A stretch of DNA of 64,000 nucleotides from Paenibacillus etheri (lineage in GTDB: Bacteria; Bacillota; Bacilli; Paenibacillales; Paenibacillaceae), in assembly GCF_001012825.1 (NCBI RefSeq), contig NZ_LCZJ02000026.1:36761-100760 (forward strand), written 5' to 3'. The notes below the pieces were generated by a model. That model did no database searches. It saw only the letters and a list, made by a program, of their open reading frames with translations, and had not been told where the DNA came from. Numbering within the stretch: the first letter of the stretch is position 1; each line of letters opens with the position of its first letter. The position numbers were made by a program, and so were the translations under genes. Shown here piece by piece: positions 1-8,236 of this stretch.

Positions 1-60
1 CAGCAACAAATCGCAGAAGCCATCGCTGATGGTATTGTAGCTTATCTTATGGAAGTGTAG
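1..60 (+). CDS. C-terminal end of a probable N-acetylmuramoyl-L-alanine amidase (partial)
   Basis: Only the last 19 codons and a TAG stop are present; the gene starts before the window. The reading frame ends in a short amphipathic helix, residues QQIAEAIADGIVAYLMEV. This is the kind of ending seen in Amidase_3 cell-wall hydrolases, where an alternating helix of the type IAxAIxxGIxxYL closes the domain. The stop overlaps by 14 bases the 3' end of the convergent deacetylase gene. The frame is clear; the family is inferred from the ending and from the cell-wall-type neighbour only. Confidence 0.35.
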   Translation, partial: QQQIAEAIADGIVAYLMEV

Positions 61-913
61 GATGAGAGATCCATTTCATCTCGTCTTTAACCAGATCAGA
101 AATACCTATAAATTCAACACTGTCTTTCAAATGCTCAATACCACTGCGGATCCCTGCTGCGGTCTCTTTCCCATGTACGCCAACATGACCAATGGTTACG
201 CAGTATCGTTGATCCTGTGCTAGATCTTTAACGAGTCCCATTTGCTTCAGAACATGACTGGCCGTGTGTATGTCATCCAAGAAGATATGGTTCTCCAAGC
301 GAGGTAATCCCATTCGATAAGCCATATTGCCAGCAACGGAACGATAGTTGGTCTTGCTGTCTACAAAAAACAATCCCCGTTCTTTGCATACAGATAAGAT
401 CACCGCCATAATTCGCTCGTCCCCGGTAATTTTCGAGCCCATATGGTTATTTATCCCGATCGCATATGGAACATTTTCGAGTGCTGCCTCAACCTTTTGT
501 CGCACTTCCTCATCGGACATCTTGGCCAATATAGCTCCTGGTCCAAGCCATTTAGGATTACCTTGGCGCGGCTCCATAGGCAAGTGCACCAGAACATCAT
601 CTCCGCGTTCATGCGCGCGCGTGGCATCCTTCGCGGATGTAGGCAAAAAGGGCATTACGGCTACAGTAAGCTTTATCGGTAACGAGAACATTTCATCAGT
701 CCCCTTCATGCCATTGCCGAAATCGTCAATAATGATAGCAACCGCAACCTTATCACGTTTTGGTGCACTCTCTTCACGTTGCGTATTTGTAACGTTGTCT
801 TTAGACGTGGCAGCAGATACAGTCGGCGTCGCTGGAACAATTGTGGTAATCATTACTGCAGCAACAGCAATCCAGTTTAGTAAGTAACGTTTAACCTTTC
901 GACTGTCCTTCAT
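47..913 (-). CDS. Divergent polysaccharide deacetylase family protein (DUF610/YibQ-like)
   Basis: This 288-residue secreted protein belongs to the divergent polysaccharide deacetylase family, which has the NodB-like barrel fold. Residues 1-35 form a signal peptide: a basic start (KDSRKVKRY), a hydrophobic core and an Ala-x-Ala-like end near TVSA. The domain follows with the family signatures VAIIIDDFGNGMKGT, VMPFLPTSA, HLPMEP and INNHMGSK. Translation probably starts at 913 and not at an upstream ATG, because a GGAGG site lies 11 bases before this ATG. No enzyme activity is firmly assigned to the family; a role in the cell envelope or in polysaccharide turnover is inferred from the export signal and the amidase-like neighbour. 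Confidence 0.85.
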   Translation of the reverse strand: MKDSRKVKRYLLNWIAVAAVMITTIVPATPTVSAATSKDNVTNTQREESAPKRDKVAVAIIIDDFGNGMKGTDEMFSLPIKLTVAVMPFLPTSAKDATRAHERGDDVLVHLPMEPRQGNPKWLGPGAILAKMSDEEVRQKVEAALENVPYAIGINNHMGSKITGDERIMAVILSVCKERGLFFVDSKTNYRSVAGNMAYRMGLPRLENHIFLDDIHTASHVLKQMGLVKDLAQDQRYCVTIGHVGVHGKETAAGIRSGIEHLKDSVEFIGISDLVKDEMKWISHPTLP

Positions 914-1018
914 CAAGAGGAACGCCTCCTTCGTCTTAAACAATTGTCCTCATTGTTTGGTTCACGAAGGTTAAATATGTACGAGGAGGGTTCGCAATAA
1001 TTTACAATAGAACTGCTC

Positions 1019-2104
1019 CTATTGCCCGCGCTTGTCTGTGGCAAGGATTGCTTTCAGCACATCCAAAGATTGAACTTCAAACGGCATATTCTTCATCGGG
1101 CTATCCTGGGAGCAGCTAGCTTCTGCCACCACCATTAATTTATCGATCTCGCTGCTAATAATGCCAAGCTCCTTAAGTGTAACGGGAAGGCCGATTTTTT
1201 TGCAGAAATCAATGATTTGAGCGATCTCATCATCTGAAGTGTTCTCTAAGACCAACTGCACGATCGTAGCAAAAGCAACCTTCTCACCATGTAGCACATT
1301 CCTGCATCCCTCATGCAGTGTCAGTCCGTTATGAATAGCATGGGCTGCCGCAAGCCCACCACTCTCAAACCCCACGCCGCTCAAATAAATATTAGCTTCA
1401 ACAATATGTTCTACTGCAGAAGAGGTAATCCCTTGTTTAACATCTATTAGTGCTGATTCACCTTCAGCAAGAAGTGTGTCGAGACAAGCTCGGGCTAAGG
1501 AGAACGCTGCGATTGTGCTAGTCCCACCTGCATGGGTAACCGCCCCTGATTGACGGCAAGCTCTTGCTTCGTAAAAGGTGGATAAGGCATCACCCATTCC
1601 AGCAACCAGTAATCTTGCAGGAGCTTTCGTTATGATATTTATATCTGCGATGACCATGTCGGGGTTTCTTTTTAAGGGAAGATAGCAATCAAAGTCACCC
1701 TCATCCGTATACAACACTGATAAAGCGCTGCAAGGTGCATCCGTCGAAGCCACTGTGGGTACAATAACTACTGGGAGATCCGACATGTAACTTGCTGCTT
1801 TTGCTGTATCTAATGTCTTGCCGCCACCGATTCCTAAGACGACTTCAACGTCCTTACGACCAAGTTCCAACACTATCTCATCCACCTGATTACGGCTGCA
1901 CTCCCCCTTGAATTCGCGCATAATAAGTGGAATATCATTTATTTCAAAGCTGTGTAAGATATCTTTCTTGTACATGGAGAAAATATAAGGATCTATAATT
2001 GCAAACGCACTTTTTGCTCCTAGCTGCAAACAATACTCTCCCAGCTTTTGGATCTCGCCATGCCCCTGAATATATTTAGTCGGTGAACAGATGATCTGCG
2101 TCAT
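1019..2104 (-). CDS. gldA: Glycerol dehydrogenase
   Basis: The 361-residue protein is a full-length iron-type (group III) alcohol dehydrogenase of the GldA branch, which oxidises glycerol to dihydroxyacetone with NAD+. The nucleotide-binding segment GIGGGKTLDTAKA lies near residue 92 and is followed by VPTVASTDAPCS, typical of GldA. The metal ligands fit the Asp in MGDALSTFYEA, the His in AAAHAIHNGL and the His in NVLHGEKVAFA. It is transcribed alone, with a deletion scar directly upstream. No regulator or glycerol kinase is nearby. Confidence 0.93.
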   Translation of the reverse strand: MTQIICSPTKYIQGHGEIQKLGEYCLQLGAKSAFAIIDPYIFSMYKKDILHSFEINDIPLIMREFKGECSRNQVDEIVLELGRKDVEVVLGIGGGKTLDTAKAASYMSDLPVVIVPTVASTDAPCSALSVLYTDEGDFDCYLPLKRNPDMVIADINIITKAPARLLVAGMGDALSTFYEARACRQSGAVTHAGGTSTIAAFSLARACLDTLLAEGESALIDVKQGITSSAVEHIVEANIYLSGVGFESGGLAAAHAIHNGLTLHEGCRNVLHGEKVAFATIVQLVLENTSDDEIAQIIDFCKKIGLPVTLKELGIISSEIDKLMVVAEASCSQDSPMKNMPFEVQSLDVLKAILATDKRGQ

Positions 2105-2191
2105 AGTTTCACTCCTCTTTTTGAGTATCCATTTATTCTAAGGAGTATTGCTGCAGACCGGCTATTAAAAATGATGCTATCGGTTTTGTTC

Positions 2192-2420
2192 TTAAATGAA
2201 TCCCCCATTCACTCGAATGGTCTGGCCCGTAACCCACTGTGATTCCTTACTAGCCAAGAACAGCACTACATTCGAGATATCATCAGGTTCTCCTAAGCGT
2301 CCAAAAGAATTCATATTCCCAACATTCGCAATCTCTTCAGCAGTCTTTCCAACTGTGAAAAGCTCCGTATTAACAGGACCGGGCGAAACCGCATTAATCG
2401 TAATGCCTTTTTGATTTCCT
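2192..2420 (-). pseudogene. C-terminal remnant of a short-chain dehydrogenase/reductase
   Basis: This frame encodes about the last 70 residues of an SDR enzyme: ITINAVSPGPVNTELF (the segment after the catalytic YxxxK), then GRLGEPDDISNVVLFLAS, and the ending WVTGQTIRVNGGFI. The Rossmann motif, the catalytic Ser/Tyr/Lys and about 170 residues are missing. At its 5' end the frame runs directly into the coding sequence of an unrelated MerR-type gene in another frame. It is therefore a deletion remnant and not a small functional protein. Confidence 0.85.
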
Positions 2421-2610
2421 TTAGGGTGAACCCGCATCGCTTAGCATTATGTATAAACGTAAGTCGACTAAGCGCCGCTTCAGAATAAAGACGGTAACCG
2501 GATTCAGAACGTATAGGTGTGCTTATTAATCCGAGTTCCTCATAATACCTCAACGTCTCCATACTCACATTCGCCAGTTTGGCCATTTGGCCTCGCAAGT
2601 ACTCCGTCAT
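2411..2610 (-). pseudogene. N-terminal remnant of a MerR-family regulator
   Basis: The frame opens with a normal MerR winged-helix domain: GQMAKLANVSMETLRYYEELGLI, the RSESGYRLY wing and GFTLKEIKKAL. About 67 residues in, homology stops; the rest of the frame, down to a stop near 2311, is out-of-frame SDR coding sequence. The dimerisation helix and sensor region are gone. A truncated DNA-binding domain could still be expressed from the original start, but I read it as a decaying gene joined to the SDR remnant by a deletion. Confidence 0.82.
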
Positions 2611-2722
2611 GATCTACGCCTCCTTGGAATCCCCTATATTATACCAAAATTCACATAAAACAAAGGGTATCAAAATAGAGACAACGAATTTCCGGGATCA
2701 ATTTCCCACCTATGTTTACACA

Positions 2723-2748
2723 CAAAAAAAACGGCATTTCTGCCGTTT
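2723..2748 (-). terminator. Rho-independent terminator of the heme operon
   Basis: Read on the minus strand, the stem AACGGCA / TGCCGTT with a four-base loop is followed by a run of eight T. It lies 26 bases after the DinB-like gene and closes the five-gene operon. Confidence 0.85.
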
Positions 2749-2773
2749 CCCTATTCCTTCTATTATTCTACCT

Positions 2774-3202
2774 CTACAACGCTTCACTTTGAACCGCATT
2801 TTTCTGTATCAGAGAAATCTGTCCGGCATGAATGCCTGTGTGATACATAAGTCTCCCTACCGCTTCAAGCGGAGTAGATGTGCCAAAAGCCAATTCTACA
2901 CTCACATGCCAAGCATCTTCCGGAAGCTCCTGCATCGCTGCAATTAGATTCTCATTTGAAGCCGTCAGCAGATCCACCAGTTCACTTAATGTAGTATACG
3001 CTGCATCATCAGCTTGAGGTTTAGGTCTACCAAAGAACCACTCTGCAAACATAAATTCTACCTCAGCATTATGAGAAATCAACCCTCCGATGGTTGAATT
3101 CCCTAATTTAAGATTTAAGTCTTCTTCCGGCAATGCCTTCACCATTTTATGAAATCGCTCTTGAACGGCTTGCCAGATGGGCAGTACTGAAGTAATAGTC
3201 AT
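2774..3202 (-). CDS. DinB-like four-helix protein
   Basis: The 142-residue protein matches the DinB/YfiT-like superfamily of metal-binding four-helix bundles, several of which are thiol- or metal-dependent transferases. It is helical throughout. The histidines in GGLISHNAEVEFMFAEWFFG and in LMYHTGIHAGQISL are spaced as expected for the three-His metal site. It begins three bases after the stop of the HugZ-like gene and has its own GGGAG site, so it is the last gene of the heme operon. Its role there is unknown; no substrate can be assigned from the sequence. Confidence 0.82.
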   Translation of the reverse strand: MTITSVLPIWQAVQERFHKMVKALPEEDLNLKLGNSTIGGLISHNAEVEFMFAEWFFGRPKPQADDAAYTTLSELVDLLTASNENLIAAMQELPEDAWHVSVELAFGTSTPLEAVGRLMYHTGIHAGQISLIQKNAVQSEAL

Positions 3203-3205
3203 CGG

Positions 3206-3733
3206 CTATTTGCTCCCTTGTACAGTTGCTTCTTCATCTTTCTTCTTATCAATAACAACGTGGTTGAACAAATTCGCATCCACATCAATATCAAAAGCCA
3301 ATCCAAAACCTACAACATAACGCCCCTTCACAGGGGTCAGTTCGAATAGTGAGAAATCCAGTCCGCGCAGCAATTTCAGCATGGCTTCACCATGATCCGC
3401 ATTAAACAATTCAAAGATATCCTCATGTCCATCATTACCGATATTACTTGAGGTACAACTCCAGCGTACACGCTCAGTTGCAAATTTATTATTTGTTTCA
3501 GACTCATCCGCGATCAGAAAAGCGTCCACAAAATCATTATTTTCCATATAGCCATAGTGCTCTGCAATCTTACTAATATAGATATACAGTTTACCGTCTT
3601 TCTTTACGAAAGGTGCATAGCTAATAAACGGCTTACCTTCATCATCAATTAAACTCAAAATCAGATTCTTACGTTTATTGATAAATTGTAAGTAGTTTTC
3701 TTTATTTTTCTCTACATCTATAGGCTTCTTCAT
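3206..3733 (-). CDS. HugZ-like heme oxygenase (split-barrel family)
   Basis: The 175-residue protein has the flavin-reductase/pyridoxamine-oxidase split-barrel fold as used by HugZ heme-degrading enzymes. Seen in order: the strand LILSLIDDEGKPFISYAPFV, the KDGKLYIYIS strand, an acidic DAFLIADESE loop, and the ending LTPVKGRYVVGFGLAFDID, a HugZ-type C-terminal signature. It would open the heme ring and free iron in the cytoplasm. It follows the transporter ATPase gene by 45 bases in the same Fur-controlled operon, which supports a heme-iron role over vitamin B6 metabolism. Confidence 0.8.
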   Translation of the reverse strand: MKKPIDVEKNKENYLQFINKRKNLILSLIDDEGKPFISYAPFVKKDGKLYIYISKIAEHYGYMENNDFVDAFLIADESETNNKFATERVRWSCTSSNIGNDGHEDIFELFNADHGEAMLKLLRGLDFSLFELTPVKGRYVVGFGLAFDIDVDANLFNHVVIDKKKDEEATVQGSK

Positions 3734-3778
3734 TCAAAAAATCCCTCCATTAGTAGATTATGTAATCAAAATTTGAAT

Positions 3779-4558
3779 CTATCGAACGGTACTCAACAAA
3801 TGAATACGAGGTTTCTTCTCTGTTTGCACATACTGGACTTCCGCATCCATTCGGTAGACATCCCGGATCATGTCTGTTGTCATGACTTCATTGGGTGTGC
3901 CGTACATCGCTTTTTCACCAGCCTGCACTACAACAATACTATCGCTATAAGTAGACGCTTGATTGAGATCATGCAGTACCATCACTATGGTCATGCCCAT
4001 GTCCTGATTTAACTCGCGAACAAGCTCAAGCACTTCATGCTGATGAGAAATGTCCAAGTAAGTGGTTGGTTCGTCAAGCAACATGATGAGTGGACGCTGC
4101 GCTAAAGCCATTGCAATCCAGGCACGCTGTGATTCACCACCTGACAATGAAGCTACGGCTCGGTCCTTATACTCTATCAAATGTGTCTTCTCAAGGGCCC
4201 AATGAACAATGTCCATATCCTCTTGGTTCAATCTTTCAAACCACTTTTTATGTGGATACCTGCCATACGAGACCAGATCAATCACAGTCATATCACTTGG
4301 TGCTTGATTCTTCTGGCTCAGCATGCACATTTTTCGTGCAACTTGTTTGGCGCTCATAGACTTCAGATCCGTACCATCGAGTATGACCGTACCCGTATGA
4401 TAAGGAATTAGCCGTGATACCGCTTTGAGCAACGTAGATTTACCGGAGCCGTTCGGTCCTATGATAGAGACGATCTCACCTTTTTTTACGGAAAAAGAGA
4501 AGTTGTTAATCACGCTTTTCTGCTCATACCGAATTGAAATGGAATCGACAGTAAACAT
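3779..4558 (-). CDS. Heme/siderophore ABC transporter ATP-binding protein
   Basis: This 259-residue protein is the ATPase of an FecE/HmuV-type importer. Walker A is GPNGSGKST near residue 35, the signature motif is LSGGESQRAWIA near 139, Walker B is LIMLLDEPT near 158, and the switch His lies in MVLHDLNQ. Its start is one base from the stop of the permease gene, so translation is tightly linked. With that permease and the IsdE-like lipoprotein it forms a complete class II iron-complex importer. Confidence 0.93.
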   Translation of the reverse strand: MFTVDSISIRYEQKSVINNFSFSVKKGEIVSIIGPNGSGKSTLLKAVSRLIPYHTGTVILDGTDLKSMSAKQVARKMCMLSQKNQAPSDMTVIDLVSYGRYPHKKWFERLNQEDMDIVHWALEKTHLIEYKDRAVASLSGGESQRAWIAMALAQRPLIMLLDEPTTYLDISHQHEVLELVRELNQDMGMTIVMVLHDLNQASTYSDSIVVVQAGEKAMYGTPNEVMTTDMIRDVYRMDAEVQYVQTEKKPRIHLLSTVR

Positions 4559-4559
4559 G

Positions 4560-5549
4560 TTAGAACGCCTTCTTTCTCATCAGGTATAGAAAATAAGGTC
4601 CACCAATCACAGCCATAAGGATACCCGAAGGGATATCTAGTGGTGCGAATAGAGTACGTCCGCCCGTATCCGCAATCAACAGAACCAATGCACCAAGAGC
4701 CATACTCATCGGCAAAAGATACTTATAATCAGAACCAACGAGCATTCTAGCCATATGTGGTACAACAAGACCAACAAATCCGATCATTCCAATGGCTGCT
4801 ACAGAAATAGCCGCGAGAAATACTGCTAGCAAGGAGAGCAAGATACGAATTTGATTTACATTTTCACCCAGATTTGAGGCAACCTGATCACCCAGACGAA
4901 TAATATTTGCTTTACGAATCGCGAAAAATGATAAGATCCAACCTGCAATCGCATATGGAAGGACCATCATCAAGGCATTATTCCCTTTAGCTGCGAGACT
5001 GCCGTTAAGCCATTGAACCGCTGCAGGAAGTCTATCACTGTACATGATTGTTAAGAGGCCGATGACTCCTCCGCAGAGCGCATTCACAGCGACACCAGAT
5101 AAAATAATGGTAACCGGCGAAATGCCGGTTCGTCTCCACGCCAATGCATATACAATGCCGGCAGCGATTAGTCCACCAACAAAAGCAGCAATCGGAATGA
5201 ACTGAGTATACTGTGGTGCAGCAAGCATTATGACAAGAACACATGCAGCCGCCCCACTAGTTACACCCGTCAATCCAGGATCAGCAAGCGGGTTACCCAT
5301 CACAGCTTGCAGCAGTGCGCCCGAAATCGCTATATTCGCTCCGATGATCATCGCCAGTAATACGCGTGGCAATCGAATATCCCATATGATGGTGGTATTC
5401 ACCGCCTTAGACGATGAACCAAAGATCGTGCCGAGTATGTCTGATATCGGAATGAATACAGAGCCTAGTCCGATTGCAATAATCGCGGCAACGAGCGCTA
5501 GTATAACCGTTACAATAACAACTATTCTGCTACGAGATGTTTTTATCAC
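4560..5549 (-). CDS. FecCD-family ABC transporter permease (heme-type)
   Basis: The 329-residue membrane protein is a FecCD/BtuC-type permease with about ten hydrophobic segments. It shows the family motifs DIRLPRVLLAMIIGANIAISGA (residues about 57-78), GNPLADPGLTGVTSGAA, and FVGLVVPHMARMLVGSDY, the coupling region that contacts the ATPase. One homodimer is expected because only one permease gene is present. It lies 16 bases after the lipoprotein gene and is probably equivalent to IsdF. Confidence 0.93.
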   Translation of the reverse strand: MIKTSRSRIVVIVTVILALVAAIIAIGLGSVFIPISDILGTIFGSSSKAVNTTIIWDIRLPRVLLAMIIGANIAISGALLQAVMGNPLADPGLTGVTSGAAACVLVIMLAAPQYTQFIPIAAFVGGLIAAGIVYALAWRRTGISPVTIILSGVAVNALCGGVIGLLTIMYSDRLPAAVQWLNGSLAAKGNNALMMVLPYAIAGWILSFFAIRKANIIRLGDQVASNLGENVNQIRILLSLLAVFLAAISVAAIGMIGFVGLVVPHMARMLVGSDYKYLLPMSMALGALVLLIADTGGRTLFAPLDIPSGILMAVIGGPYFLYLMRKKAF

Positions 5550-5565
5550 TTGCTGTCTCCTTTAA

Positions 5566-6603
5566 TTATTCATAGAAGTATTTTGCTATTTCAGTTAGGG
5601 CTGTCTCTGCATTAATAATCGAAGTCACACCGAACACGCTATAATCTAATATCTGGATTTTGTCGTTTTTATAAGCGGAAAGCTTTGTCCAAGTTTCATT
5701 TTTCTCTATTTCTTTTTTAAATTTATCCTTTGTCGCACCATGATCACCTGAAGCGAGTACGAGAATGACATCTGGGTCAGCGGCTACAATGTTCTCCATA
5801 TTAATTGGGGAGTAAGTATCTGTAACTTTAAGTACAGAAGTAGCAATGTTATCTGCGCCGAGCTTCTTCACCAAACTACCTAGATAAGATTTCTCACTCA
5901 TAACCATGAAGGAATCCGAGGTTCCAATAACGAGCATCACGCTGGGCAGCTCTTTTCCTTCGGCTAATTTACTTAGCTCATTTTCTTTATCCAAAATCTT
6001 GGTCAAAGCCGCATTCATCTCATCTTTTTTATTAAAATAAGTGCCTAATACTTTAAGGCTAAGCTTTAAATCCTCGAAGGATTCTGTGCGTAGATATGCT
6101 TTTTGCAAATCCATGCCTTCCAGTGTCTTATCTAGCGTGCTTCGAAGCGATTCTGCTCCCAGCAGCAAGTCTGGCTCAAGCTTTGTTACTACTTCAAGAT
6201 CCGGTGCCATTGGCGAACCAATTTTATCTATCGAATCAAAATCTGCAGGGATTGGATTGGTAGAGGTTGGTACACCAACTGGTGTGATTCCAAGCAAGTA
6301 GAGCATTTCTGTTAATGGTACAGATGTAGTTACAATTCGCTGTGGAACTGTGGTTGGAAATTGGCTTAAAGCTTCTTTGAACAATGCTTCATCTACACCA
6401 TCATTCTCCAGACTGTACACCTTACCAGCATCCGTTGTATTCGTTGCTTCTGTTGTATCCGCTGCATTTGCTTCTTTCGTTTCATTAGCAGCTGTATTCG
6501 TTACGGCTTCATTCTTTGTTTGATTATCCGCTGTATTCGTGGACGAACATGCAGTCATTGCAGTCAGCACTGCAACAACCAGAAGTACTAATAATTTCTT
6601 CAA
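5566..6603 (-). CDS. isdE: IsdE-like heme-binding lipoprotein of ABC importer
   Basis: This 345-residue lipoprotein captures the ligand outside the membrane. The signal sequence ends at lipobox LTAMTACSS with Cys19 as the lipidated residue, followed by a Thr/Asn/Ala-rich linker up to about residue 60. The two-lobed binding fold starts at QRIVTTSVPLTEMLYLLG. Compared from memory with staphylococcal IsdE, Met132 in GSPMAPD and His288 in SGDHGATKDKF fall where IsdE has its heme-coordinating Met and His. This supports heme over a siderophore as the ligand, as does the HugZ-like gene in the operon. It is the first gene after a promoter with two Fur-type boxes. Confidence 0.85.
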   Translation of the reverse strand: MKKLLVLLVVAVLTAMTACSSTNTADNQTKNEAVTNTAANETKEANAADTTEATNTTDAGKVYSLENDGVDEALFKEALSQFPTTVPQRIVTTSVPLTEMLYLLGITPVGVPTSTNPIPADFDSIDKIGSPMAPDLEVVTKLEPDLLLGAESLRSTLDKTLEGMDLQKAYLRTESFEDLKLSLKVLGTYFNKKDEMNAALTKILDKENELSKLAEGKELPSVMLVIGTSDSFMVMSEKSYLGSLVKKLGADNIATSVLKVTDTYSPINMENIVAADPDVILVLASGDHGATKDKFKKEIEKNETWTKLSAYKNDKIQILDYSVFGVTSIINAETALTEIAKYFYE

Positions 6604-6645
6604 AATCCATCCCTCCGAGTATGTATAATTATACGCCCTAAGTAG

Positions 6646-6660
6646 TGATAATGATTTTCA
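6646..6660 (-). promoter_or_regulatory. Fur box (downstream copy) of the heme operon
   Basis: TGATAATGATTTTCA matches the 7-1-7 Fur motif TGATAAT-N-ATTATCA at all but one arm position. It lies after the predicted transcription start and before the isdE-like gene. Confidence 0.7.
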
Positions 6661-6678
6661 TTTTCATCTACCATTCCT

Positions 6679-6708
6679 ATGATAATGTTTATCATTATGA
6701 AGTGTCAA
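6679..6708 (-). promoter_or_regulatory. SigA-type promoter with embedded Fur box (heme operon)
   Basis: On the minus strand TTGACA (6703-6708) and TATCAT (6679-6684) are separated by 18 bases. The Fur-type operator TGATAATGTTTATCA (6680-6694) covers the -10 element and part of the spacer, so a bound repressor would block RNA polymerase directly. The operon should be on only when iron is scarce. Confidence 0.72.
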
Positions 6709-6829
6709 GAATTTTATTTAAATTTTAAACTAGCAAAAATGCCTTAATCATCTCATTAAAAAGGACAACCTTTCTTGTAGAAAAATAGGAATTCGGTGTC
6801 GTATGAACCTTTCACTTTCTTGAATCCAC

Positions 6830-6857
6830 AAAAAAACCACGTCCAAAGGACGTGGTC
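6830..6857 (-). terminator. Terminator after the fhuF-like pseudogene
   Basis: The minus strand reads a stem ACCACGTCC / GGACGTGGT with a three-base loop, then seven T. It lies 27 bases beyond the end of the fhuF-like frame. Confidence 0.8.
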
Positions 6858-6883
6858 AATATGCATAATAAACCTAAATTTAA

Positions 6884-7562
6884 TTATAGAGTGGAGAGAA
6901 TTTTCACTTTCTTCTCTTCTCTTTCTTCTTCCGTTAACCTTGGACATACATAACACTTCTCGCCATCCTCACGGCAATAATAGAGGCAGCAGGAAGAACG
7001 CAACACTAGTCGCTCTCCTTCATGATACGGATTATCTGTATAACGAATCGTATGCTTAAATGGATTTCTATTTCTGTGAAAAAGCTCCGGCGGAATAGAC
7101 TCCGATAGAAGCAAGAAGTTACGATTATATCTCTCTATCACTTCTTCACGCGTTTCATTCTGAGCGATGAACTCTCTTAACATCCCTGTTTCACCACCAA
7201 ATTGTTGCCAGATCATGGCTGATTTGACCCCAGCAGCTTCTGCGATTGCCTCTACGGCAGGCGTAACTGTATATGTAATAAATACTTCCCAATCTTTTAG
7301 GATCACCGTCTCCTGTTCTTCCTCTGGGACATCTTTAAAGTGTAATTCATTAATTTTAAAACCCAAATGCGCATGATCCTCATGATGTCCCAAAAAAAGA
7401 TGCAGGTAAATCTAAGCCATGTGCCTGAACCGTTTCTCCAGCTTGTTGCATCAAACCTCTTACTTCATCCATTTCAAAAAAATCTGCAGCAGCCATTTCA
7501 GCTAGTGGGTTTTCAGCCCCATCCGGAGAAATATGATAATAGGTATTCACTAATGAAAAATC
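6884..7562 (-). pseudogene. Frameshifted FhuF-type ferric-siderophore reductase
   Basis: The longest open part (stop at 6884, first usable codon at 7393) carries the FhuF C-terminal iron-sulfur motif: RSSCCLYYC, ten residues, then CYVCPRL. The missing N-terminal part is present just upstream in another frame: LVNTYYHISPDGAENPLAEMAAADFFEMD and on to LDLPASFF. The two join if one T is removed from a run of seven T near 7391-7400, which gives PASFLGHHEDHAHLG. No ATG, and no start with a ribosome site, begins the 5' part, which merges with the end of the DUF6320 gene. FhuF would release iron from ferric siderophores in the cytosol. It is either a true pseudogene or a homopolymer sequencing error plus an unusual start. 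Confidence 0.75.
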
Positions 7563-8236
7563 TAATAATGGAATCTTCTTCTGATTTCGCTTATAAATTT
7601 CCGGTCAGAAAAAATAATCATCCCTATAATGGTTAGGAGTGAGTATACGATTGAGAACACACTGGTCCAAATGACATGAGACAAATTAAATACAAACAGA
7701 AGCATAGGACATAAATTAATAAAGAACATCGCTAAAATATAACCTATATCATGACGCCATAATGATTTTTGAACAATTGCGAGCATAGTCATAATAAATG
7801 TAGCTGCCACTCCAAACAGCGGAATTGCATAATTGGTAGACCATCCCCTAAAACCTACAAAAATATCGATCACCAAAAGGAATATGGACAACATAACATA
7901 GTGATATAAAATCTTTCTGCCGATATGTTTATTAGATAAAATGGTATCTTTAACAACGATCCACGCATAGATAAGACCGGTACTTACGATAATTGACCAT
8001 ATTCTCGGATTGATATGATAGGTTAACGCATTAATTGTAATCGAAAGCACGATCGCAGATATGGTCAAAAAGAGGAACAATTTAGCTACCGTAAATGGTT
8101 TGGTTACCTGATAAACCTCTTTATAGGACGGGTATTCTGTCGCACTCTCTCCCCTGATCTTAAGTGGCTTGGAGCATAGCGGACAACGATTATGTTGATT
8201 ATCAACCGTCACATTGCAACGAATACATTTGGTCAT
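7562..8236 (-). CDS. DUF6320 membrane protein with zinc ribbon
   Basis: The 224-residue protein starts with a zinc ribbon, MTKCIRCNV and CPLCSKPL (residues 4-21), followed by five or six hydrophobic helices from about residue 50 to 205. This layout is that of DUF6320 proteins, which are found next to alcohol-acetyltransferase-like genes, as here. Its ATG overlaps the stop of the upstream acetyltransferase-like gene by four bases (ATGA), so the two are co-translated. The function is not known; a membrane partner of the acyltransferase is an inference from the coupling. Confidence 0.75.
   Translation of the reverse strand: MTKCIRCNVTVDNQHNRCPLCSKPLKIRGESATEYPSYKEVYQVTKPFTVAKLFLFLTISAIVLSITINALTYHINPRIWSIIVSTGLIYAWIVVKDTILSNKHIGRKILYHYVMLSIFLLVIDIFVGFRGWSTNYAIPLFGVAATFIMTMLAIVQKSLWRHDIGYILAMFFINLCPMLLFVFNLSHVIWTSVFSIVYSLLTIIGMIIFSDRKFISEIRRRFHY

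Noticed and set aside
2311-2610. A complete 99-residue MerR regulator
   Set aside because: Homology stops after residue 67; the rest is out-of-frame SDR coding sequence.
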